Shown: piece after piece, positions 16,558-25,491 of the stretch
Layout of the letters: the number at the start of each line of letters is the position of its first letter
Numbering within the stretch: position 1 is the first letter of the stretch
Assembly: GCA_041746855.1 (NCBI GenBank)
Contig: JBGTGG010000405.1
Coordinates: forward strand, 1-26,273
Reading direction: 5' to 3'
DNA length: 26,273 nucleotides
Origin: JBGTGG01 sp041746855
Lineage (GTDB): Bacteria; Bacteroidota; Bacteroidia; Cytophagales; Cyclobacteriaceae
The notes under the pieces: model-generated
What the model was told of the DNA's origin: nothing
Databases searched by the model: none
What the model saw: only the letters and a program-made list of their open reading frames with translations
Translations under genes and position numbers: made by a program

Positions 16558-17673
16558 CTAATAATATAGAACTTTGATTGTAATAATGAGAGGTATTATT
16601 TCTGTGGCACAAAGGTAAGAAAATAAATGGAACATAGAGAAGCCCACACGTCTGCTAAGTTTGAAAAATATCAACACCACCCAGAAACCGAGTGTCCAAC
16701 CCAGTAAAAAATATATCTTTTCGAACACACCAACCTTTTCACCATGCACAATCAGGTACATTGAAATACCGGCTGCCGACAATCCCAGCACCCAAAAAAA
16801 CAACCTGATCAGATTGAAGTAATGCGTCACTGCCAGCTCTTTAATCCCAAATAAATAAGCAAATAAGTAGATGATAAGTTGTTTGGTGAAAAAGCAGGCC
16901 AGAATAATTGCGCTTAATGCCAACCAGATTAGGATTGACTCCAGAAAAGTGTTGTGAATAAATAAGGTTGCGATAGCATATTGATCTTTCAACGATGTAA
17001 AAAGTATGGTCAGCAAGAATCCACCCAACACACTACAAAATGATTGGAACAATATATTTGAACTACTGGTGGTGCGGCTATCACTTAAACTATCCTGGCT
17101 TCCGGGAACCCCCACCAATTTTCGAATTGAAAAATAATCAGCAGCGAGTTTAGGATTTTGGCCAACAATAAGAATAAGGAGTAAGAGAATAACAATTACA
17201 CCGATTACCACGAAGTCGCGAAAATAAGTGGAGGCACGATCAATGATCGGATCGCTTACAACTTCCTGATGTTGCTTGACCAAGAAAGTCTGCAAGCCTT
17301 GCTCATTCACCTCTTCACGCTGAAAGATTGCAACTAAAATCGAAGGTGTTCCCATTTCATCACGAATACTATCGAGCGAAAGAAAAGCTTTCTTCGCTTC
17401 ATGCATGGAAAGAGTTCCGTTCACAAAAATTGAAAAAGGAGTTGAGGAAGTCACCCGAAGAAAAGATGTTGGGTTTTTCAGCAGGTCAATTTCTATATAA
17501 ATAACCTTTTCATCGAAACCCGTTTCTGTGCTTATCGGTTGATAAGTCCCATCACTATATATCAACCATTCGCTACGCAAATCAATTTCCACCAAGGGGT
17601 CTGTAGCACCCCTTGAAAAAAAAGATCCTAAAAGAATCCCAAAAAAAATAAGGATTTGTGTTGACTTTATCAT
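16558..17673 (-). CDS. DUF4271 membrane protein
   Basis: 371 aa from the ATG at 17673. A signal peptide (IKSTQILIFFGILLGSFFSRG) is followed by about 120 extracytoplasmic residues of mixed beta character, a membrane helix near 155-175, a polar loop, and four to five further membrane helices that make up the DUF4271 domain. No catalytic motif is recognised, and the function is unknown. Synteny with hemD is conserved in the phylum. The frame is open to 17988, but the first 98 or so codons of that longer frame overlap hemW on the other strand and are not protein-like. A second possible ATG is at 17694. Confidence 0.8.
   Translation of the reverse strand: MIKSTQILIFFGILLGSFFSRGATDPLVEIDLRSEWLIYSDGTYQPISTETGFDEKVIYIEIDLLKNPTSFLRVTSSTPFSIFVNGTLSMHEAKKAFLSLDSIRDEMGTPSILVAIFQREEVNEQGLQTFLVKQHQEVVSDPIIDRASTYFRDFVVIGVIVILLLLILIVGQNPKLAADYFSIRKLVGVPGSQDSLSDSRTTSSSNILFQSFCSVLGGFLLTILFTSLKDQYAIATLFIHNTFLESILIWLALSAIILACFFTKQLIIYLFAYLFGIKELAVTHYFNLIRLFFWVLGLSAAGISMYLIVHGEKVGVFEKIYFLLGWTLGFWVVLIFFKLSRRVGFSMFHLFSYLCATEIIPLIITIKVLYY
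16610..16617 (-). promoter_or_regulatory. Possible hemD -7 box inside the DUF4271 gene
   Basis: The minus strand reads TACCTTTG, an exact TAnnTTTG match, 75 bases before the hemD ATG. It also encodes Tyr-Leu-Cys of the upstream protein, so the match could be chance; no TTTG is seen at -33. Confidence 0.3.
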
Positions 17674-17736
17674 TCGAGCATACAAAATTATCATATTTCC
17701 CCATCTGATAACGAAAGAACAATCATTAAAAAGAAA

Positions 17737-17744
17737 TAGCTTTG
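17737..17744 (+). promoter_or_regulatory. hemW -7 box
   Basis: TAGCTTTG matches the Bacteroidota TAnnTTTG consensus and lies 15 bases before the hemW TTG start, giving a very short leader. A -33 TTTG is not evident. Confidence 0.45.
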
Positions 17745-17759
17745 ACCTTATTCTGAATT

Positions 17760-18893
17760 TTGGCAGGCGTTTATATCCATATCCCATTTTGCAAACAAGC
17801 GTGCTATTACTGCGACTTTCATTTTTCAACGAATCAAAAAAACAAAACCCAACTTTGTCGGGCAATAGCCACAGAATTGGAACTTCAACAACACTATCTG
17901 GCGGGTGAAGATCTCCACACTGTTTATTTTGGAGGTGGCACTCCCTCCTTATTAAATAAAGAAGAACTCTCGCTGATCTTCGATTCAATTAAAAATAATT
18001 TCACAACACACACTATTAAGGAGTGTACGCTTGAAGCAAACCCGGACGATCTCACGTTACTGATTTTACAAATGCTCCATGCTCTCGGTATCAATCGACT
18101 CAGCATTGGCATCCAATCTTTTGATGACACAATTTTAAAATCACTTAACCGAGCCCATACAGGTGAACAAGCAAAAACCTGTGTTGCTCATGCTAGGGCC
18201 GCAGGGTTCAATAATATTAGTTGCGATTTAATCTACGCTATTCCAGGATTGAGCGATGCGGAGTGGAGAAAATCCATTCAGGAAATGTTGGAACTAGACC
18301 CCGAACATATATCTGCATATTCCTTAACGATAGAAGAAAAAACTGTTTTTGGAAACTGGCTGAAGAATGGAAAGCTGAACCCGATGGAGGATGATCTGGC
18401 TGGACAACAGCTTGAGATTTTGGTAGATATGCTATCCGATCATGGATATGAACAATACGAAGTCTCCAATTTCGCGAAACCAAAGTATGAGGCTATTCAC
18501 AATACCAATTATTGGAAGCAGCAAAAATATCTGGGCGTTGGGCCAAGTGCGCACTCCTTTAATACCGTGAGCCGCCAATTCAATGTGGCCAACAATGCAA
18601 AGTATTTGCAAGCCATTGAATCAGGGGTTGTTCCTTTTACTTTGGAAATGCTTTCAAAAGAAGATCGGATAAACGAGTATGTGCTCACAACTCTTCGAAC
18701 AAAATGGGGAAGCAACCTGAAGTGGATCAAAGAAGAATTCGCCTATGATCTTCAAGAAAAAAATTCACAGTATATTGAACAACTATTGGAATCGAAACTG
18801 GCTACCCTCCAGGATCAATTTCTAATCTTAACAAAAAAAGGAATGATGTTGGGAGATAAAATTGCTTCTGATTTATTTGTGATTACACCATGA
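17760..18893 (+). CDS. hemW: Radical SAM haem chaperone HemW
   Basis: 377 aa. The radical-SAM cluster motif is C11-x3-C15-x2-C18 at the very N-terminus (IPFCKQACYYCDF), followed by the GGGTPS SAM-binding motif (58-63) and the RLSIGIQSFDD block. These features and the length mark HemW, which binds haem and delivers it to respiratory enzymes, as opposed to oxygen-independent coproporphyrinogen oxidase HemN, which has an extra N-terminal region before the cysteines. Start is TTG at 17760: an in-frame TGA is at 17754 and no ATG intervenes. It is divergent from the DUF4271-hemD pair, keeping haem functions together, and 19 bases precede the next gene. Confidence 0.92.
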   Translation: MAGVYIHIPFCKQACYYCDFHFSTNQKNKTQLCRAIATELELQQHYLAGEDLHTVYFGGGTPSLLNKEELSLIFDSIKNNFTTHTIKECTLEANPDDLTLLILQMLHALGINRLSIGIQSFDDTILKSLNRAHTGEQAKTCVAHARAAGFNNISCDLIYAIPGLSDAEWRKSIQEMLELDPEHISAYSLTIEEKTVFGNWLKNGKLNPMEDDLAGQQLEILVDMLSDHGYEQYEVSNFAKPKYEAIHNTNYWKQQKYLGVGPSAHSFNTVSRQFNVANNAKYLQAIESGVVPFTLEMLSKEDRINEYVLTTLRTKWGSNLKWIKEEFAYDLQEKNSQYIEQLLESKLATLQDQFLILTKKGMMLGDKIASDLFVITP

Positions 18894-18912
18894 ACGCAAC
18901 TCTATTTTACCT

Positions 18913-19671
18913 ATGAATGCCCATCTTCATTTTCACGAAAAGAAGTATACGGTTAACTTTTCAAATCCGTATGATATTTCCATTCCTATTCAAGACGGAA
19001 TACTCAACCCAACTTGTTATGGTGCAGACCCGATAGCATTTGAAACCATTCGCGCTGAGAATTTTGTTGGAAGCGTTCGCGAGGGAGGTGTCGTCAACCA
19101 TAAAAAAATTCATCTTTCCCCGCACGGAAACGGAACACATACAGAATGCTACGGACACATTGTTGATTCAGCCGATACCATTAACACCTGCTTAACGGAT
19201 TTTCATTTTGTTGCTGAGTTAATTACGGTTGCTCCAAAACCTACGGCCACCGGTGATTTAATCATTACGCTTGATGCGTTGCAAGAAAAAATCCAAAAGG
19301 AAATTCCGGAAGCATTGGTTGTTCGAACGCTTCCAAATTCAAATGAAAAGAAGACCAAAAATTATACAGGAACCAACCCTCCCTACTTCGAAAAAGAAGC
19401 GTTGGCATGGATGGCCCAATCCGGAATTAAACATTTGCTCACAGACCTGCCGAGTGTCGACAAAGAAATAGATGGTGGCATATTAGCCGCGCACCATGCA
19501 TTCTGGGATACTGCCGGCATGCTAAGAAAAAATGCAACCATCACGGAGCTTGTCTTTATCGATACTAAAATTGAAGATGGCCGCTACCTGCTCAACCTCC
19601 AGATTATTAGCCTTCAATTAGATGCCAGTCCGAGCAAACCCATACTATACAAACTCACGGAAGTTTTGTAA
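18913..19671 (+). CDS. Cyclase / kynurenine formamidase-like hydrolase
   Basis: 252 aa of the cyclase superfamily (Pfam Cyclase), which includes metal-dependent kynurenine formamidase. The metal motif is H71-G-N-G-T-H76-T-E78-C-Y-G-H82; the usual form is HxGTHxD, so the Asp is replaced by Glu here. Later conserved residues include D187, the H194-H195 pair in ILAAHHAFWD, and E212 in the last domain strand. There is no signal peptide, so it is cytoplasmic. The real substrate is not known: no other tryptophan-catabolism genes are nearby. It lies 19 bases after hemW and 18 before the next gene, probably one transcript. Confidence 0.8.
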   Translation: MNAHLHFHEKKYTVNFSNPYDISIPIQDGILNPTCYGADPIAFETIRAENFVGSVREGGVVNHKKIHLSPHGNGTHTECYGHIVDSADTINTCLTDFHFVAELITVAPKPTATGDLIITLDALQEKIQKEIPEALVVRTLPNSNEKKTKNYTGTNPPYFEKEALAWMAQSGIKHLLTDLPSVDKEIDGGILAAHHAFWDTAGMLRKNATITELVFIDTKIEDGRYLLNLQIISLQLDASPSKPILYKLTEVL

Positions 19672-19689
19672 TTTTCACCAGCCAAAATT

Positions 19690-20079
19690 ATGATCGCATC
19701 GCAAAACCACATGAAGACACCCGAAGAAAAGAAAGTTTATATGTTATTAAAGTCGGTGATCTTCTATTACCACGGATTGGATGAACTTGAAAAACAAGAC
19801 CTCCATAGTACGGCAGATGAATTTGATGCGCATGAAGAATACCACTGGGCAATTGATTTTATCTCTACGGATTTTGTCACCGCTTTTGATCGCGCACGCG
19901 AATACCTTAATGAACATATCGGAGACTACACAAAAGAAAGCAGAATTGAATTAATCAATATGGTATGGAAGGCCAACAACCTGAAAGGATACGTTACCGA
20001 AATGGAAGCCACTGCTATGCTGAAGCTTGCCAAAGATTGGAACGTACAAAAAGAATTAATTGAGCTTGTGCTGAAATAA
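19690..20079 (+). CDS. Small alpha-helical protein of unknown function
   Basis: 129 aa, apparently all helical and cytoplasmic, acidic, with aromatic-rich segments (SVIFYYHGLDELEKQD, EEYHWAIDFIS). The C-terminal third (INMVWKANNLKGYVTEMEATAMLKLAKDWN) resembles the TerB-like helical-bundle pattern of an early helix, a Gly turn, and an E-rich helix with LxxLAK, but this is only a resemblance. The start is ATG at 19690, with ATG at 19711 as the alternative. It follows the cyclase gene by 18 bases and meets the LytTR regulator gene tail-to-tail with a 4-base gap and no visible terminator. Function not assigned. Confidence 0.7.
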   Translation: MIASQNHMKTPEEKKVYMLLKSVIFYYHGLDELEKQDLHSTADEFDAHEEYHWAIDFISTDFVTAFDRAREYLNEHIGDYTKESRIELINMVWKANNLKGYVTEMEATAMLKLAKDWNVQKELIELVLK

Positions 20080-20083
20080 GGTT

Positions 20084-20806
20084 TTACAAACTCATCATGT
20101 CTTTGAATTTCGCGGCTTGTCTGCGACTTACTTCAACCTTATCTCCACCTTTAAGTTTCACCATCAACCCACCATTAAACCAGGGCTCAATACTTTCTAC
20201 CCAACTTAGGTTAATGATATGTTTACGGCTTGCCCTGAAAAAGGCACGTTCGTCAAGTTTCTCATCCAGCGCATTTAAAGATTTATGGATCATGGGGCGA
20301 TTGGAATCGAAATAGACCTTTATATAGTTTCCATCGGATTCGAACAAGCGAATGTTGTTCAACCCAACAAACCAGCAACGGTCGCCATCTTTTACAAATA
20401 CCTGATCATCCAATCCCAATTTCTTATCACTTCCGCTGTGGGCAGAATTTTTTGCCCGAACCTTATCCGCCAATTTCGCAGTGGTTTCAGCGAGGCGTTC
20501 TGCCTGAATCGGTTTCATCAGATAATCCAGTGCGTTTACCTCAAATGCCTTGATGGCAAATTCATCGTACGCGGTAGTGAACACAACAAGCGGGACATAA
20601 TCCAGCATTTCCAATAATTCAAAACCGGTTTTGCCAGGCATTTGAATATCCAGAAAAAGTATATCGGGATTTAACTCATTCACCAGTTGGTTTGCTTCCT
20701 CAGCATTGGCCGCTTCTCCAATTACCTCCACCAATGGATGTTCTTCCAACAACTTGATCAACTCCTTGCGCGCGAGGCGCTCATCATCAACGATTAATGC
20801 TCTCAT
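20084..20806 (-). CDS. LytTR family response regulator
   Basis: 240 aa. Receiver domain (1-120): acidic pocket D7, D8, phosphoacceptor D53 in LFLDIQMPG, T77/T78 and K98 in LMKPI. LytTR DNA-binding domain (about 140-238): KDGDRCWFVGLNNIRLFESDGNY, then HKSLNALDEKL and FRASRKHIINLSWV. LytTR regulators bind paired short direct repeats in promoters. Its start overlaps the upstream histidine kinase gene by 20 bases, so the two form a cognate pair. Target genes are not known; no autoregulatory repeat was found with confidence in the spacer before the kinase. Confidence 0.93.
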   Translation of the reverse strand: MRALIVDDERLARKELIKLLEEHPLVEVIGEAANAEEANQLVNELNPDILFLDIQMPGKTGFELLEMLDYVPLVVFTTAYDEFAIKAFEVNALDYLMKPIQAERLAETTAKLADKVRAKNSAHSGSDKKLGLDDQVFVKDGDRCWFVGLNNIRLFESDGNYIKVYFDSNRPMIHKSLNALDEKLDERAFFRASRKHIINLSWVESIEPWFNGGLMVKLKGGDKVEVSRRQAAKFKDMMSL

Positions 20807-21845
20807 AAGAACTTGCTTGCGGTAAAATTATTTCTGTTAGTACAAAGTTATCTTTTTCATTCACAATTCGGAAGGAAGCGCGATCACCGTATAATAGTTT
20901 TAAGCGCTGCTGCGTGTTTTTGAGCCCCAGCCCTTTCGAACTCCTTTTTACACCATTTACCATGTGGCCACTGTTGCGGATATGGATCTTCAACTGGTCA
21001 TTTTGTGTGTAGGTTTTTACCTGGATCAACCCTCCTTTGGTCAGCTTGGAGATGCCGTGTTTGATCCCATTCTCAACTATGGTTTGGATCATGAGCGGAG
21101 GAACAAAATAATTAGCGGATTCCGGGTGGATATCAAATTCAATTTTCAAACGCTCTTCAAAACGTATACTCTCCAACCCCAGATAATCTTTTACCACCCG
21201 CAGTTCATCATCAAATTTTGTCAATCCTTTTTTGCCTTGCGATAACGAACTTCGCAACAGGTTTGCCAATTGGTTGATCGCTTCTTTTGATTTTGGGGGA
21301 TTCTCATCGATCAATGCACGAATACTATTCAATGCATTGAAAATAAAATGCGGGTTTAATTGGGATCGAAGGTTGTTCAATTCAATTTGAACCATAGAAG
21401 CTTCGTATTTCAAAGAAGAGTTATACCGTTCGAAATAATGATAGGTGAAGTAAAGAACAGACCAAACGAAAAAAATAATGGCGTACAGAAAAGCTTGCCC
21501 TGAAATTTGCTCAAGGCTAAAGGCAACCTTCATATCGAAGGTCAAGCCCAACCCCAGGCTCAAGGGTATTTTTAGAAAATAAACCATTAAGCCAAGAAAA
21601 AAAACACTGGCAACTATTCTTGGGATGAGCCGCGACATGTTGAGCGACAACCATTTCCAATGCACTAATAAATCCCGGAATAAATGCGTGGCCAACAAAC
21701 ACAACAAAGCATCGATCAATAAAAAAATTATCCTCTTGGGGCTTACATTACCGGTGGCTACAAGCCCGAAAATAATTTGAAGGAAGGCATAGAGCATCCA
21801 TCCCCCAATTTGCAACATCCAATATAGTCGGTGTTTGGTAACCAT
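20787..21845 (-). CDS. LytS/YehU-type sensor histidine kinase
   Basis: 352 aa. Four membrane helices (about 10-30, 38-56, 72-91, 116-137) form a sensor without a sizeable periplasmic domain. The phosphoacceptor is H166 in the family motif LRSQLNPHFIFNALNSI (159-175). The ATP-binding N box is around N259 (VENGIKHGISKL), and the G box is GLGLKN (305-310). This is the His_kinase (PF06580) class that pairs with LytTR regulators. The signal sensed is unknown. The gene precedes and overlaps the regulator gene. Start is ATG at 21845. Confidence 0.93.
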   Translation of the reverse strand: MVTKHRLYWMLQIGGWMLYAFLQIIFGLVATGNVSPKRIIFLLIDALLCLLATHLFRDLLVHWKWLSLNMSRLIPRIVASVFFLGLMVYFLKIPLSLGLGLTFDMKVAFSLEQISGQAFLYAIIFFVWSVLYFTYHYFERYNSSLKYEASMVQIELNNLRSQLNPHFIFNALNSIRALIDENPPKSKEAINQLANLLRSSLSQGKKGLTKFDDELRVVKDYLGLESIRFEERLKIEFDIHPESANYFVPPLMIQTIVENGIKHGISKLTKGGLIQVKTYTQNDQLKIHIRNSGHMVNGVKRSSKGLGLKNTQQRLKLLYGDRASFRIVNEKDNFVLTEIILPQASSYESINR

Positions 21846-21924
21846 GAATCACCAATACTAGTAAATAATAAATTAGTTAACAGGTGCTTTTACTTGAATG
21901 GATTCCAGCGTACACGAAAGCCCC

Positions 21925-22173
21925 TTATAATTTGAATTGGAGCAAGTACAAGAAGAGAATCCCTGAAGCAATAATCAATGCCCAGGTAATCACAACCAGC
22001 AGCTTCTTATACGCTATCAGCCTGGGCTCCGCTGTCGCTGCATTGAAAACAAAAGAAAGGCCGGCTACCATATACAGCGAAGACTCCAAATAATCATTGT
22101 TTATAAAAATCTGGTATCCTCCAAAAATGATAAAAATCAACCCGAATAAATATTGTCTGTTAATAGCACCCAT
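21925..22173 (-). CDS. Small three-helix membrane protein, unknown
   Basis: 82 aa with three hydrophobic segments (about 8-23, 32-45, 57-80) and short loops; no motif is recognised. ATG at 22173, 25 bases after the uvrA stop and in the same direction, so probably cotranscribed with uvrA; the histidine kinase gene begins 79 bases further on. Codon use and hydrophobic periodicity support a real gene. It might act with the neighbouring multi-helix sensor kinase, but that is speculation from position only. Confidence 0.65.
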   Translation of the reverse strand: MGAINRQYLFGLIFIIFGGYQIFINNDYLESSLYMVAGLSFVFNAATAEPRLIAYKKLLVVITWALIIASGILFLYLLQFKL

Positions 22174-22198
22174 TTCGTTTTTCGATCAAAGATAATGG

Positions 22199-25048
22199 CT
22201 AATTCAATTCTGCGAGTAGAAATTTGCCGGTATAGCTTTCCTTTACTTTAGCAACATCCTCTGGTGTTCCGCTGGCGATGATCATCCCTCCTTTTTCACC
22301 ACCTTCAGGACCCAAGTCTACAACATAATCCGCTGATTTAATTACATCCATATTGTGTTCAATTACCAACACTGTGTTGCCTTTGTCTACTAATTTTTGC
22401 AACACATCAAGCAAGTGGCTGATGTCCTGAAAATGCAAACCTGTTGTTGGTTCATCAAGGATATAAAAAGTTTTTCCGGTATCGCGCTTCGAAAGTTCAG
22501 TTGCGAGTTTTACACGCTGTGCTTCACCGCCCGATAAAGTTGTAGCATGTTGGCCTAATGAGATATACCCTAATCCAACTTCATTCAACGTTTCAATTTT
22601 TCTAAGAATGCGGGGTTGGTTTTCAAAAAAAGCTACAGCCTCTTCAACGGTCATAGACAATACATCCGCAATTGATTTTCCTTTAAAGCGTACTTCAAGC
22701 GTTTCGCGATTGTAGCGTTTTGCTTTACACGTTTCGCATGGAATATGAATGTCGGGCAAGAATTCCATTTCAATCAAACGCAACCCTGCACCTTCACATG
22801 TTTCACATCTTCCTCCTTTTACATTGAATGAAAACCTACCGGGTTTGTATCCCCTGATTTTTGATTCAGGAAGTTGGGCAAACAGATCACGGATTTCTGT
22901 AAAGACTCCGGTATACGTTGCCGGATTGGATCGAGGTGTTCTACCAATTGGCGACTGATCTACTTCAATTACTTTGTCAATGTTTTCTAAACCGGTAATG
23001 CTTTTGTATGGCATCGGCTCTGTACGTGAACGATAGCAGTGCTTGTTTAAAATCGGGAACAACGTTTCATGGATCAAGGTTGACTTACCACTTCCTGAAA
23101 CCCCGGTGATACAGGTGAACACCCCCATCGGGATAGTAAGGGTTACGTTCTTTAAGTTATTGCCCGTTGCATTTTTGAGCACCAACTTCTCCCCTGTTCC
23201 TTTTCTTCTTTCTTTGGAATAGGCAATTCCTAATTTGCCATTCAGGTATTGTGCCGTTAGCCCCTTGTCTTTTAAAAAATTCTCGGGAATACCTTCCGCT
23301 ACCACTTGCCCACCGTGGCGCCCAGCACCGGGACCGATATCCAAAATGTAATCTGATTCGATCATCATTTCCTTATCGTGTTCCACAACAATGACAGAAT
23401 TGCCCAAATCGCGAAGGTCTTTCAATGCTTTGATCAACTTTACATTGTCGCGTGCATGCAAACCAATACTCGGTTCATCAAGAATGTACAACACCCCAAC
23501 AAGTTGTGTTCCGATTTGCGTGGCCAGTCGAATGCGTTGTGCTTCCCCTCCGCTTAATGTTTTCAGCGGACGATTGAGGTGCAGATAATCTAATCCAACA
23601 TCCAACAAAAAATTAATACGCTTGCGAATTTCTTTCAACACTTCCGCTGCAATCAGGTTTTGCTTTTCCGAAAGTCTAGACTCGAGTCCTTCGAACCAAT
23701 GACTAAGTTGATTGATATCAAGCCTTGCCAGATCAGCAATATTTTCTTTATCAATTTTGAAATGAAGTGATTCTTTTTTTAATCGGGCACCATCACATTC
23801 ACTGCACGTTCTGATAATCATAAAATCAGCAACCCATTTCCGAATGGCCTCAGAGCCTTCATCTTTTTGCTTTTGCAGAAAATTGATAATCCCTTCAAAC
23901 TTGGTATTCCACTCCGTACCCGGATATTTTACCGAACTTACCGCCACCGGTTCATCATCACCATATAAAAGTATGTGAAGAGTTTTCTCTGGAATATTTT
24001 TGATCGGTGTTGTGAGCGAAAGCTTGCTCCGCTTTAAGATCGCCTGGATTTTTTTGAAGATCCAGATATCGCGGTATTCCCCAAGTGGCAATATTCCACC
24101 ACGACTAATACTCAACTCCATATCAGGAATAACAGACTCTTCGGTTATTTCTTCAGTCTGACCAAGTCCATTGCACACCGGGCATGCACCATAGGGAGAA
24201 TTGAAAGAGAAATTGTTGGGTGCCGGCTCATCATATGACAACCCTGTTTTTGGATCCATCAATGTTTTTGAAAAATGGTGTACATCACCTTTTTCGGTGA
24301 GCGCCATCATTACACCTTTGCCTTCCTTTAATGCTTTGGCTACAGATTGTCCGATGCGATAGCGATCTTTTTCATTCGCCACAATCCGATCAACGACTAC
24401 TTCAATGTCGTGAATCTTATAGCGGTCAACCTGCATTTTTGGTTTGATGTCCAGCAACTCGCCATCCACACGAACTTTCGTGAATCCAGATTTTCTTATC
24501 TGAACAAACAGCTCCCGGTAATGTCCTTTTCTTCCTTTGATGACCGGGGCCAATAATGTTAATTTCTGCTCCTTGAAATTTGAGAGGATGGCATCCAAAA
24601 TCTGATCTTCTGATTGGCGCACCATTCGTTCCCCCGATAAATACGAAAATGCTTCGCCCGCACGGGCAAAAAGCAACCGCATAAAGTCATAGATTTCAGT
24701 AATCGTACCCACTGTAGACCTTGGATTTCGGGACGTGGTCTTTTGTTCAATCGAAATCACCGGGCTCAGCCCATTGATCTTATCAACATTAGGACGTTCC
24801 AGGTTTCCAATAAAGCTTCGGGCATAGGCCGAAAAGCTTTCCATATACCTGCGCTGGCCTTCGGCATAAATAGTATCAAACGCCAGTGAGGACTTGCCGC
24901 TGCCGCTAATACCGGTGATCACAATCAGTTGGTTGCGGGGAAACGAAACGGATATATTTTTAAGATTATGTTCCCGGGCACCAATCACTTCGATGAAGTC
25001 GTGACTGATGACATCCGGTTTTTTCTTCTTTCTGGTTGTTGAGGGCAT
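22199..25048 (-). CDS. uvrA: Excinuclease ABC subunit A
   Basis: 949 aa, the damage-recognition ATPase of nucleotide excision repair, which loads UvrB. Two ABC modules: Walker A GISGSGKSS at 46-54 and GVSGSGKST near 649; signature LSGGEAQR near 498 and 839. Zinc modules: the CPVCNGLG pair near 289, CSECDGARL near 405, and CETCEGAG...CETCKAKRYN near 740-775. The UvrB-binding and insertion regions are present and the length is normal. Start is ATG at 25048. uvrC lies on the opposite strand about 12 kb away; uvrB is not in the window. Confidence 0.97.
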   Translation of the reverse strand: MPSTTRKKKKPDVISHDFIEVIGAREHNLKNISVSFPRNQLIVITGISGSGKSSLAFDTIYAEGQRRYMESFSAYARSFIGNLERPNVDKINGLSPVISIEQKTTSRNPRSTVGTITEIYDFMRLLFARAGEAFSYLSGERMVRQSEDQILDAILSNFKEQKLTLLAPVIKGRKGHYRELFVQIRKSGFTKVRVDGELLDIKPKMQVDRYKIHDIEVVVDRIVANEKDRYRIGQSVAKALKEGKGVMMALTEKGDVHHFSKTLMDPKTGLSYDEPAPNNFSFNSPYGACPVCNGLGQTEEITEESVIPDMELSISRGGILPLGEYRDIWIFKKIQAILKRSKLSLTTPIKNIPEKTLHILLYGDDEPVAVSSVKYPGTEWNTKFEGIINFLQKQKDEGSEAIRKWVADFMIIRTCSECDGARLKKESLHFKIDKENIADLARLDINQLSHWFEGLESRLSEKQNLIAAEVLKEIRKRINFLLDVGLDYLHLNRPLKTLSGGEAQRIRLATQIGTQLVGVLYILDEPSIGLHARDNVKLIKALKDLRDLGNSVIVVEHDKEMMIESDYILDIGPGAGRHGGQVVAEGIPENFLKDKGLTAQYLNGKLGIAYSKERRKGTGEKLVLKNATGNNLKNVTLTIPMGVFTCITGVSGSGKSTLIHETLFPILNKHCYRSRTEPMPYKSITGLENIDKVIEVDQSPIGRTPRSNPATYTGVFTEIRDLFAQLPESKIRGYKPGRFSFNVKGGRCETCEGAGLRLIEMEFLPDIHIPCETCKAKRYNRETLEVRFKGKSIADVLSMTVEEAVAFFENQPRILRKIETLNEVGLGYISLGQHATTLSGGEAQRVKLATELSKRDTGKTFYILDEPTTGLHFQDISHLLDVLQKLVDKGNTVLVIEHNMDVIKSADYVVDLGPEGGEKGGMIIASGTPEDVAKVKESYTGKFLLAELN

Positions 25049-25188
25049 TTACTTTGCGTGGATCAAAAAGGAATACAAAAATGGGCAAGTAATTGTTCTT
25101 ACCAAATGGAAAAAAAAGAATACGTTTTAAACCTTTTCAGGTGTTACAAGTCAAAGCGGACATAATTGGAACTATTAAAACAATAGAT

Positions 25189-25461
25189 ATGAAAATCAAG
25201 CAATTATTATTCGTAAGTACACTGACTTTATTTATTGGCCTGGCCGGAAATGCAACTGCCCAGGAGGCAAGGCAAAACCACAGGCAAAAACATTTAGAAA
25301 GGAAGGAAACCGTGAATACTAATAAATTGGAGCGTATTTCCGAGCGAAACCCAAATGGAGTAGGGCGTAAGGATAACCGGGTGGATCGTAGAGGCAAACG
25401 GATCGATAGAAAAAAGGAGCGGACGGATAGGAGGGTGAAGAGGAGAAGAGGAGATAATTAA
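25189..25461 (+). CDS. Small secreted Arg/Lys-rich protein, unknown
   Basis: 90 aa from the ATG at 25189. The signal peptide (KIKQLLFVSTLTLFIGLAG, cut near ATA|QE) leads to a mature chain of about 65 residues that is strongly basic, has no Cys, and repeats an arginine pattern (DNRVDRRGKRIDRKKER, TDRRVKRR). The chain is likely disordered or a long helix. It should be periplasmic or exported. An upstream open frame from 25093 adds residues before a clean signal peptide and is not used. It may bind nucleic acid, LPS or phosphate-rich polymers by charge, but no family was recognised. A terminator follows at once. Confidence 0.7.
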   Translation: MKIKQLLFVSTLTLFIGLAGNATAQEARQNHRQKHLERKETVNTNKLERISERNPNGVGRKDNRVDRRGKRIDRKKERTDRRVKRRRGDN

Positions 25462-25491
25462 TGTTCCGAATTGAGTTAGGAATGTGGTATC

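Noticed and set aside
17683..17690. TAATTTTG on the minus strand as a -7 box for the DUF4271 gene
   Set aside because: It matches the consensus, but it would place the transcript start almost on the chosen ATG and no -33 element is present; not strong enough to list.
17674..17988. Open upstream extension of the DUF4271 frame
   Set aside because: It overlaps the start of hemW on the opposite strand, is not protein-like, and precedes a clear signal peptide beginning at 17673.
25093..25188. Upstream extension of the small basic protein
   Set aside because: The ATG at 25189 starts a clean signal peptide; the extension would bury it.
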